12,922 bases of DNA from JBDUDR01 sp040002845. Its GTDB lineage: Bacteria > Actinomycetota > Actinomycetes > Propionibacteriales > Nocardioidaceae. Numbering within the stretch: position 1 is the first letter of the stretch; every line of letters begins with the position of its first letter. The position numbers and the translations under genes were made by a program. Positions 1 to 5,686 of this stretch are shown piece after piece. Below the pieces are notes generated by a model. That model had not been told where the DNA came from. It made no database searches and was given only the letters and a program-made list of their open reading frames with translations. The stretch covers positions 1 to 12,922 of the forward strand of contig JBDUDR010000075.1 of NCBI GenBank assembly GCA_040002845.1. Reading direction: 5' to 3'.

Positions 1-19
1 AAGTGTCGGATCGCGCAGC

Positions 20-826
20 TCACACGGAGACGGCTTCGAGGACGATCTCGGAGACCCGATCGGGAACCACATTGAGGGTGAAGTGTCCAACGTCAGGGAT
101 CGTGCCCAGCGTGACCTGGGGGCAGTCCTCGAGGACACGTCGCTCGTCGTCGGTGAGACCGATGTCGTCGAGATCGCCGAAGACCACCCAGGCGCGGATG
201 CCGGAGTTGCAAAGTCGCGGCGCAACGGATCCGTGGCGATCCAGGTACTCGAGAAACAGTCGAACACGCCGGCGCACGACGCGGGGATCGTTCTTCCTGA
301 GCTCCGCAACCAGGGCGTCGTGACGATCCGACGGGAGGCCGCCCTTGACCGCCCAGCCGATCACCTTCAGCATCGCCGCGAACGGCAGCTGCCCGAACAC
401 GCGGCCGAGACGATCGAGCGCACGGGGAAACCTCGACTCGTCCTCGCGCGAGAAGCTGGGCGCAAGCAGGACCAGTGGCCCGGAGAAATCGCCTGCGGCC
501 GCCATCTCGATCGCAACGTTAGCGCCCGTGCTGTGGCCGACAACCGCGTCGCAGCCACGGTCGGCGGCGAGCTGGCCGGCGAGTCTCGCGTAGCCCTCGA
601 TGCTGAGGTCCTCCGAGGGCGGGGTACCTCCCTGCCCCGGCAGCGTCGCGGCGACGAAGCGGATCGACGCCTCGGCACACCGTGTCTCCGCCATCAGGTC
701 GTCGTAGAAAGCCGCCGTGGCAAGGGTGCCTGGGAGCAGGAGAACGGTGTGGTCGGCGTCGGCCGGGCCGGACTCGCGGATATCCCACTCCCAACCGGCC
801 GGCCGCTGTCGCGCTCGCGCTGTCAT
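20..826 (-). CDS. alpha/beta-fold hydrolase
   Basis: A 268-residue alpha/beta hydrolase, probably a cytosolic esterase or lipase-like enzyme; the substrate cannot be told. An LPGT oxyanion-type turn sits at residues 31-34. The nucleophile elbow GHSTG is at 97-101 with catalytic Ser99, a candidate acid Asp lies in GDLDD (217-221), and the catalytic His is His248 in DVGHF. The length fits a minimal single-domain member with a small cap at about 125-200. No signal peptide or membrane segment is visible. The ATG overlaps the TGA of the upstream methyltransferase gene (ATGA, 823-826), so the two are very likely co-transcribed and translationally coupled. A GGGA sequence about 8 nt upstream can serve as ribosome binding site. 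The fold is certain from the motifs; the role is not. Confidence 0.9.
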   Translation of the reverse strand: MTARARQRPAGWEWDIRESGPADADHTVLLLPGTLATAAFYDDLMAETRCAEASIRFVAATLPGQGGTPPSEDLSIEGYARLAGQLAADRGCDAVVGHSTGANVAIEMAAAGDFSGPLVLLAPSFSREDESRFPRALDRLGRVFGQLPFAAMLKVIGWAVKGGLPSDRHDALVAELRKNDPRVVRRRVRLFLEYLDRHGSVAPRLCNSGIRAWVVFGDLDDIGLTDDERRVLEDCPQVTLGTIPDVGHFTLNVVPDRVSEIVLEAVSV

Positions 827-1656
827 AACTTGCGTCCCAGCACCACGAGGTACTCGACCGCTCCCCGCCGTTCGAGCAGACCCTTCATGTCTTCAAGCAG
901 CGCGTGCCAGGTGCCCTGCGACTCGAGCAGAGGGCGGGCCATGATCAGCGGGCCGAACTTGGTCGTCGCGAACTCGAGCTCGTCGTCGATCGACTCGAAC
1001 CGAGGGAACTCGACTGTCTCTCGGAAAAACTCGAGCTCGACTCTGGTGCCTGCAAACAGCCCGCGCACATGGTCCTCTGAACCCCACAGGAGCGGCGGGG
1101 AGGCGAACGTGGGCGGTTGCGGCAGGTAGCCGCCGAGCGCTTGGAAGAACTCCCCCATCTGTCCCTCGGGCGTCCACCCGCACACGGCGAGTCGGCCGTC
1201 GGGCCGCAGCGCACGCGCCAGCTCGCGAGCTGCGACCTCGTGTCGGGGCGCGAACATGCAGCCGAAGACCGAGAGAACGACGTCGAAACTCTCGTCCTCG
1301 ACCGGCAACGCTTCGGCGTCTCCCTCCATCCAGGTGATCTCGACGCCAGCCTTCGCCGCCAGTCGGCGGCCCGCTTCGAACAGCTCCGGCGTCAGATCGA
1401 CCCCGACAACGTGGCCGCCCGCCTGCGCTGCACGTATGGCCGCGTTCCCGGTTCCGCAGGCGACGTCGAGGACGTCCTCGCCGCGGCCGATACCGACGCG
1501 CTGGACCAGACGCTGCCCAACCGGCCACAGGTGCCGCTCGGCAATCGCCGGGAAGTCGCCCGCCGCCCATGTCGCACGGCTCCGTTGCTTGAACTCGGCC
1601 AGCCCGGCTATCTCGGTCGTCTCGACCAGTTCCGTTGTTTCTGTCAGTTCGGTCAT
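823..1656 (-). CDS. class I SAM-dependent methyltransferase
   Basis: A 277-residue class I methyltransferase of the UbiE/Methyltransf_11 type. Motif I reads VLDVACGTGNA (residues 62-72). An acidic SAM-ribose position is in GVDLTPE (85-91), EGDAEALPVEDESFDVV (111-127) covers motifs II-III, and LRPDGRLAVCGW (150-161) is the post-motif strand. The acceptor is unknown; the family includes small-molecule and quinone-ring methyltransferases. The first 20 residues are an unusual Thr/Glu-rich repeat (TELTETTELVETTEIAGL) ahead of the conserved EFKQRSRATWAAGD start of the domain. The ATG is preceded by a near-ideal AAGGAG at 1662-1667 (5-nt spacer), which supports this start. It forms a coupled pair with the downstream hydrolase, suggesting both act on the same or related small molecule (inference). 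Confidence 0.93.
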   Translation of the reverse strand: MTELTETTELVETTEIAGLAEFKQRSRATWAAGDFPAIAERHLWPVGQRLVQRVGIGRGEDVLDVACGTGNAAIRAAQAGGHVVGVDLTPELFEAGRRLAAKAGVEITWMEGDAEALPVEDESFDVVLSVFGCMFAPRHEVAARELARALRPDGRLAVCGWTPEGQMGEFFQALGGYLPQPPTFASPPLLWGSEDHVRGLFAGTRVELEFFRETVEFPRFESIDDELEFATTKFGPLIMARPLLESQGTWHALLEDMKGLLERRGAVEYLVVLGRKL

Positions 1657-1717
1657 GTCGGCTCCTTGGTGGAAATGTCATCCAGGAGCGAACGTAAACG
1701 CGTACAAAGCCACCGTC

Positions 1718-1757
1718 ATGGGGCGTTCACCCCATCTTTCTTCGGCGGTTACGCCGA
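1718..1757 (-). terminator. tandem hairpins after the HD-GYP/LuxR gene
   Basis: Two inverted repeats lie in the 111-bp gap between the regulator stop and the methyltransferase start. On the plus strand they are TCGGCG-gtta-CGCCGA (1742-1757) and ATGGGG-cgttca-CCCCAT (1718-1735), both with perfect 6-bp arms. They begin about 10 nt downstream of the regulator's TAG on the transcribed strand. Neither is followed by a U-tract. They could be a U-less actinobacterial terminator, an attenuator for the methyltransferase-hydrolase pair, or an operator. The choice is open. Confidence 0.4.
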
Positions 1758-1767
1758 GACGACTGAG

Positions 1768-3363
1768 CTACGCGGGTTCGAAGCTACCGACGAGGCCGTG
1801 CTGGATTGCGTACAGCGTCGCGGTGGCCCGGCTCGAGACGGCGATCTTGCTATAGATGTGCTCGATGTGGTTCGAAACCGTCTTGGGAGCCACCGTCAAC
1901 CGCTGCGCGATCTCCTTGTTGGAGTGACCCCGGGCGAGTAGCGCGAGCACCTCGACCTCGCGCGCCGTAAGGCCCCCCGGCCACTCCCGCCGAGCCGGCG
2001 CCCGGTGGCCAGCGGCTGTCAGCACCGCGTTCACCGCCTCACCGTCGAGTCGCCCCGCCTTGACCTCGGCGCGCAGCTCAGCGCAGGCTCGATCTGCTTC
2101 GAGCGCCGACCGGTACGGCCGCGGCTCGGTCATTGCGTGATAGACGTCCGCCGCGGCGAGCAACCTGTCGGCGGGGGTCAACGAAGCCGCGGTGAGCCCG
2201 CGCGGATAACCCGAGCCGTCGAGGCGCTCATGATGACGCGCGGCAAGCTCACGGCTGCGCGCGAGGGCCGGCACCCGGGCGAGCATGCGGTCGGTCAGAT
2301 AGGGGTGCAGGCGTACGCGCTCGACCTCCGCATCGGTCAGTCTGCCCGGTTTATCCCAAATCGAATTGGAGACGCCGAGCCGGCCGAGGTCGTGGATGAA
2401 GCCTGCCCGGCGGAGGGTAGCCACCTCGTCGTCGGGAAGCCCGGAGACGCGCCCGGCCTCGGTCGCCAATTGCGCGACGCCGCGGGAGTGACCGGCCAGG
2501 TGTGGTGACTTGAGGTCGACCAGGTCGGCCATCGCCTCGAGCACATAGTCGAGCTCGGACCCGCTGACCCACCGGGCCAGCATAGGCTCGGCACCGATCA
2601 CGGCATCCCACGTCGAGGCGGCCTCGATTCCGTCGAGCAATGCCGGCGCCTCGGCACAGAACAGGTCCGCGATCGCGGGGTCGAACTGCCCTCCACGATG
2701 CCGTCGAGCGACGGCGCACGCCGCGGCGACGCCCCGCGTACGGCTGAAGACCTCCACCGCGCTGGCGAGCTGTACGAGTCGCGCCGGCAGCGAGATGGCC
2801 TCGCCCTCGAGGTGGTTTGGATGCCCTTTTCCGTCCCATTGCTCGTACGCCTGCCGCAGCGCCACACTGACAGCCTCGTCGAGCTTGATCCGCTGGGCGA
2901 ACTGCGAGGCAAGGGTCGAGTGGGTCGTCAGGAACCCCGCCACTTGCTTGTATCCACTGACCGGGAAGCTCGCCAGCCGCTTGGCCCGCTCGATTCGTTT
3001 TCCGCCCGAGCCGACGCGCCGCAAGATGAACGCGACCATCTGGGGCGTGCTCATGTCGAGCATCTCGTAGGCGTCACCCTTGAAGCTGATGTCGTCGCCG
3101 AACCACTTGGCTTGCTCGGACGCGTCCGCGTGGCAGTAGACGTTCATCATCAAGCCGAGGTAGTAGGTCGCGACACGTTCGCCGTCGCTGAGCTCCAGCC
3201 GATCGGCGAGCCGCAGCGCGATCACGGCCTGCCGCATGCAGTGCTCCATCGGCTGGCCGAGACCCAGGTCAGCGGCGTACGACAGGGTCGCGACGAGCTC
3301 CGCGAGCCTGACAGTGCCGGTCTGCGACTCCACGACCACGGGCGGCAGTCTACGTGCCGCCAT
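1768..3363 (-). CDS. tandem HD-GYP-like / LuxR-type HTH regulator
   Basis: A 531-residue fusion. Residues about 20-235 look like a degenerate HD-GYP copy: the signature survives only as QWDGKGHP (175-182), and the HD pair is replaced by YCHADA (76-81). Residues about 270-455 are a well-preserved HD-GYP module with HLAGHSRGVAQLA (288-300), the HD pair in FIHDLGRLG (322-330), HHERLDGSGYP (377-387) and DRLLAAADVYHAMT (399-412). HD-GYP proteins are metal-dependent cyclic-di-GMP phosphodiesterases, so the second copy may be active. Residues about 464-525 are a LuxR/NarL helix-turn-helix (LTAREVEVLALLARGHSNKE, then KTVSNH), implying DNA binding. No receiver or membrane segment is seen. The reading frame opens at a TAG only 13 codons upstream with no other start codon between, so the ATG is the first possible start. 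The Shine-Dalgarno is weak. It may control the downstream methyltransferase pair or the divergent YciI gene (inference). Confidence 0.9.
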   Translation of the reverse strand: MAARRLPPVVVESQTGTVRLAELVATLSYAADLGLGQPMEHCMRQAVIALRLADRLELSDGERVATYYLGLMMNVYCHADASEQAKWFGDDISFKGDAYEMLDMSTPQMVAFILRRVGSGGKRIERAKRLASFPVSGYKQVAGFLTTHSTLASQFAQRIKLDEAVSVALRQAYEQWDGKGHPNHLEGEAISLPARLVQLASAVEVFSRTRGVAAACAVARRHRGGQFDPAIADLFCAEAPALLDGIEAASTWDAVIGAEPMLARWVSGSELDYVLEAMADLVDLKSPHLAGHSRGVAQLATEAGRVSGLPDDEVATLRRAGFIHDLGRLGVSNSIWDKPGRLTDAEVERVRLHPYLTDRMLARVPALARSRELAARHHERLDGSGYPRGLTAASLTPADRLLAAADVYHAMTEPRPYRSALEADRACAELRAEVKAGRLDGEAVNAVLTAAGHRAPARREWPGGLTAREVEVLALLARGHSNKEIAQRLTVAPKTVSNHIEHIYSKIAVSSRATATLYAIQHGLVGSFEPA

Positions 3364-3656
3364 CGCATGCTCGACGAGAAATCGTCGCCGATCGAGGCAC
3401 TACCGGGCCGGGCCTAGTTTGCGCACGGAGACGACGCGGGCGCCCACGGAATAGCCGTCGAATCGCCGATGTACGAGTTCCGTACGCGATAAGGCCCTCG
3501 GAAGGTCACATAGACGTACCTGGGCGATAAGGAGAGTACGACTTGGAACCATCGGGCGGACGCAAACAGCGCGGTACGTCACCGGCCCTCAATCCGCAGG
3601 TCTTTCAGCGGGTCCGGCCATGATGGCCCTGAACCCGCAGCCAGAACGGAACCAGG
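3364..3656. promoter_or_regulatory. divergent intergenic region between the regulator and the YciI gene
   Basis: This 293-bp stretch separates two divergently read genes and must hold at least one promoter. It contains three visible elements. A palindrome GTACG-agttc-CGTAC is at 3471-3485. A 9-bp direct repeat GCGATAAGG occurs at 3486-3494 and 3524-3532, starting 38 bp apart. A second palindrome GGCCAT-g-ATGGCC is at 3616-3628. A further imperfect direct repeat, GCCCTCAATCCGCAG (3585-3599) against GCCCTGAACCCGCAG (3626-3640), matches at 13 of 15 positions. Paired repeats next to a DNA-binding regulator make operator sites plausible, but no consensus -35/-10 pair could be assigned. Confidence 0.4.
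3543..3623 (+). CDS. possible TTG-initiated 26-residue leader peptide
   Basis: A TTG codon at 3543 lies 8 nt after a strong AAGGAG (3529-3534) and opens a 26-codon frame ending with TGA at 3621-3623. The predicted peptide begins MEPSGGRKQRG and ends VFQRVRP. It is short, basic and has no recognisable domain. It lies 33 nt upstream of the YciI gene, in the same frame but separated by stops. The Shine-Dalgarno is the best one in this region, which is the only real evidence. It may be a leader, a decayed gene start, or chance. Confidence 0.2.
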   Translation: MEPSGGRKQRGTSPALNPQVFQRVRP

Positions 3657-3989
3657 ATGGATCTAGAGATGTTCGAACACGTTCTGCTGCGCAGGCCGGC
3701 GACCACCCCAGAACTCCCCGAGACGGAACTGGAGCGGTTGCAGGAGGCGCATCTGGGTCACCCGTTGCGGATGCGCCGGGAGGGGTACATGAGGACCGCC
3801 GGACCGGTCGGCGATCAGCCCGATGACTCATTGCCTGGACTCTGCCTTCACCAGGTCGGGGATCTGGAGCGGGTCAGGGCGCTGGCCGAGTCGGATCCCT
3901 CGGTACGCGCGGGGCGGCTCGCCGTTAAGGTGATGGCGTTCTACTTTCCCCGCGGCGACATCCCCTTGGGGAACACCGACTCGCAGTAG
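3657..3989 (+). CDS. YciI-like (YCII-related domain) protein
   Basis: A 110-residue protein matching the small YciI/YCII-related fold, a dimeric ferredoxin-like alpha/beta barrel. The family usually has about 95-110 residues and often works as small enzymes or accessory domains. Visible family features are the N-terminal strand FEHVLLRR, the conserved His in LQEAHLGHP, the turn GYMRTAGPVGD, and the closing ALAESDPSVRAGRL segment with the typical Asp-Pro followed by a final hydrophobic strand (VKVMAFYFP). The reaction is not predictable. The ATG at 3657 has only a weak GGA 6 nt upstream. An in-frame ATG at 3669 (residue 5), 11 nt after an AGGA, is an alternative start. The gene stands alone on the plus strand, divergent from the HD-GYP/LuxR regulator, and is followed by strong stem-loops. 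Confidence 0.82.
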   Translation: MDLEMFEHVLLRRPATTPELPETELERLQEAHLGHPLRMRREGYMRTAGPVGDQPDDSLPGLCLHQVGDLERVRALAESDPSVRAGRLAVKVMAFYFPRGDIPLGNTDSQ

Positions 3990-4021
3990 GTGCCTGTCGG
4001 TCGGCGCTCATCTTCGCATCG

Positions 4022-4092
4022 AGCACCGACAAATCTCGGGGGTGCTGTACCGCGTGATCCCGGAGTGTTCATCCAGGGAACCCTCCGGGATC
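4022..4092. terminator. strong stem-loops between convergent genes
   Basis: Two inverted repeats follow the YciI stop. The first is AGCACC (4022-4027) pairing with GGTGCT (4041-4046). The second is much stronger: GATCCCGGAG (4056-4065) pairs perfectly with CTCCGGGATC (4083-4092). After one mismatch it continues inward with GTTC (4067-4070) against GAAC (4078-4081), leaving a 7-nt loop. Neither side carries a U-tract. Position between a plus-strand gene and minus-strand remnants makes a bidirectional terminator the simplest reading; an operator or rearrangement scar is also possible. Confidence 0.55.
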
Positions 4093-4118
4093 CCGGCTAA
4101 GGCGGCCCGGCGAGAAGA

Positions 4119-4280
4119 TCAGATCGCGATGATGCCCGGTCCGGGCGGCAGGTCGCTGGCGGCCACCGCAACCGCTGGCGCGCCCGCAGCGCCAAGCGCC
4201 AAGCCAACGCCGCCGAGGACAGCAAGAGCCGCCGAAACCGTTTCGTGGTGTATCCACCACAGCGCCCCGGCAGAGTGCAC
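4119..4280 (-). CDS. possible small hydrophobic protein, coupled to the kinase remnant
   Basis: A GTG-initiated 53-codon frame starts one base inside the stop of the histidine-kinase remnant (TAGTG, sharing base 4280) and ends with TGA at 4119-4121. The translation starts MHSAGALWWIHHETVS and contains one long hydrophobic stretch (about residues 16-42, rich in Ala, Gly, Val and Leu) that could be a membrane helix. It ends SDLPPGPGIIAI. There is no clear Shine-Dalgarno and no recognised family. High-GC DNA readily gives Ala/Gly-rich chance frames, so this is weak. The one-base stop/start overlap and the stem-loop 27 nt downstream are the supporting points. Confidence 0.22.
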   Translation of the reverse strand: MHSAGALWWIHHETVSAALAVLGGVGLALGAAGAPAVAVAASDLPPGPGIIAI

Positions 4281-4592
4281 TACGACGGCAGCGGGATCCA
4301 GGCTCGCACGACCGTCCCAGCGCCGTCAGGGCTGACCACCTCGAAAGTTCCATCGAGCAGGGCGACCCGGTCGGCCAGACCCCGAAGGCCGGTACCGTGA
4401 CCCACTGACGCACCTCCGGCGCCATCATCGGCGACCACGATCTCGAGTGCCCGCGAGCCGGGAGCGAGCAGGGTGATGCTCAAGCCCACCTGCGCGCGAC
4501 CGGTTCCGGCGTGCCGGGAGACATTTGTCAGCGCTTCGCTGACAACGAAATATGTGGTCGCCTCGATCGAAGCCGGGAATCGCTCATCCGGC
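4280..4592 (-). pseudogene. C-terminal remnant of a NarL-family sensor histidine kinase
   Basis: About 103 residues match only the ATP-binding (HATPase_c) domain of a NarL/DesK-type sensor kinase. It starts at PDERFPASIEATTYF. The N-box is SEALTNVSRHA, the D-box VADDGAGG, the G-box GTGLRGLADRV, and the final strand is AGTVVRAWIPL. The sensor part, membrane helices and the HisKA_3 phospho-acceptor segment (normally ERxRIARDLHD) are absent. Upstream of about 4592 the frame continues only as low-complexity Arg-rich sequence with no kinase similarity. The ATP-site residues are intact, so the loss looks like a 5' deletion rather than slow decay. It cannot work as a kinase alone. No cognate response regulator lies beside it. 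Confidence 0.8.
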
Positions 4593-4685
4593 AGGCTGTT
4601 CGGGCTGCCATTCGAGGTACAGCGTCGTCGCAGCCGGACCGCCTGACCGACTGGGGTCACGGGCTCGAGCCGAGACCAGACCCCG
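4593..4685. other. unassigned spacer between two gene remnants
   Basis: About 93 bp between the kinase remnant and the reductase remnant. One minus-strand frame reads ...GGPAATTLYLEWQPEQPAG before a TGA at 4584-4586. This looks like a possible protein C-terminus from yet another lost gene, but I cannot identify it and it is too short to call. Confidence 0.2.
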
Positions 4686-4943
4686 TCATCGCGTCTCGTT
4701 CGCCTTCTGGTAGCGGAGATGAACGACCGCAGCGTCGAACGTCCGTGCTTCAACGAGCGTCAGCTTGACCCTTTCGTCTGTGGCCGGGAACAGCGGCGTG
4801 CCACCGCCCAGAGCCACCGGATGGACGAACAGCCGGTACTCGTCGATCAGGCCGAGCCGCATGAACGTCGATGCGATGTCGGCACCGCCGAAAAGCACGA
4901 GGTCCTTGCCGGGTTGCTGCTTCAGCCTCGAGACCTCATCAGC
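4686..4943 (-). pseudogene. C-terminal half of a RibD/DHFR-like reductase
   Basis: About 85 residues from ADEVSRLKQQPGKDL to the TGA at 4686-4688 match the C-terminal half of the RibD_C/dihydrofolate-reductase-like family (YwjB/YyaP type, normally about 180-200 residues, NADPH-dependent). Conserved pieces are the LKQQPGKDLVLFGGADIA cofactor-binding region with its GG pair, LIDEYRLFVHPVALGGGTPLFP, and the closing strand AAVVHLRY. The N-terminal half is missing: at about 4944 the sequence switches to a different gene read on the other strand. The frame stays open upstream to 5054, but that part is only the reverse of the MocR remnant. Likely non-functional. Confidence 0.82.
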
Positions 4944-4947
4944 GGGT

Positions 4948-5656
4948 GCGGTGCTGCTCACCCCCGCCCACCAGACCCCCACGGGCGTGGTGCTGGCACC
5001 GGAGCGACGCCAGGCGCTGGTCAGTTGGGCACAGGAGGCGAACGCGGTCATCATCGAGGACGACTACGACGCGGAGTTCCGCTACGACCGGCAACCGGTC
5101 GGATCGCTGCAGGGCCTCTGCCCAGACCATGTCGTGGCAGATGGGCTCGGTCAGCAAGTCCCTCGCTCCGGCTATGAGGCTCGGATGGATCGTCTGCCCA
5201 CCGCGGCTGGTGGAGCCGATCGCCCACGAGAAGCTGGTCGCCGACCGCGGCTCTCCGGTCCTCGATCAGCTGGCGCTCGCAAGGCTGATCGAATCGGGAC
5301 GCTACGACAAACATCTGCGCCGGATGCGCGCCGTCTATGCCGCCAGACGCCTGGTTCTGGTCGATACCCTCGCCCGGCACGCCCCCAACGTGGAGCTGAC
5401 CGGCCTCGCCGCCGGATTCCACGCCGTGGCCCGCCTTCCGGATCGGACGGATGAGCAGACCGTGATGACCGCCGCCAGGCACCGCTCCATCGGCCTGTAC
5501 GGCATGAGCCGCTACCGCTTCGACGGGGCGACCAAACCGAGCGAGCTGGTCATCGGGTTCGGGAACGTGACCGAAGGCCCCATCAAACACGGCATCGCCG
5601 CCATCGGCGATCTCCTCAACGGCGAACCGCCGACCGGATCGCCCGGTCGACCATGA
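4948..5656 (+). pseudogene. truncated and frameshifted MocR/PdxR-type aminotransferase-like regulator
   Basis: This is the C-terminal part of a MocR/PdxR-family protein (GntR-type DNA-binding head plus fold-type I aminotransferase domain, normally about 450-500 residues). The frame opens at AVLLTPAHQTPTGVVL and shows the PLP-pocket EDDYDAEFRYDR and PVGSLQG. At 5137 the similarity jumps one frame: HVV is followed, after one extra base, by QMGSVSKSLAPAMRLGW, which holds the PLP-binding lysine (codon 5156-5158). It then runs to a normal C-terminus (SELVIGFGNV...) and TGA at 5654-5656. The GntR head and first part of the aminotransferase domain are missing; the break abuts the RibD remnant. The substrate-like fold residues persist, so inactivation may be fairly recent. 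Confidence 0.85.
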
Positions 5657-5659
5657 CAG

Positions 5660-5673
5660 GACGTCTCGACGTC
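5660..5673. terminator. short palindrome between convergent MocR remnant and otsB
   Basis: GACGT-ctcg-ACGTC occupies most of the 30-bp gap between the stop of the plus-strand remnant and the stop of the minus-strand otsB. The 5-bp stem is short and lacks a U-tract. It is positioned as a bidirectional terminator would be, but the evidence is positional only. Confidence 0.25.
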
Positions 5674-5686
5674 AGATGCGATCGCG

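Noticed and set aside
83..1129. A 348-codon plus-strand frame antisense to the hydrolase and methyltransferase
   Set aside because: No domain is visible; the minus-strand genes have clear catalytic motifs and an ATGA overlap.
3400..3582. A 60-codon minus-strand frame upstream of the HD-GYP/LuxR gene
   Set aside because: No domain, no good ribosome site, and it spans the repeat-rich intergenic region.
4042..4335. A 97-codon plus-strand frame across the stem-loop and the kinase end
   Set aside because: It runs through a strong hairpin and antisense to the kinase ATP-binding domain; composition is low-complexity Ala/Pro/Arg.
4686..5054. Treating the reductase frame as an intact 122-residue gene
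   Set aside because: Only the last 85 or so residues match the family; the first part is the reverse strand of the MocR remnant, so the start is an artefact of the fusion.
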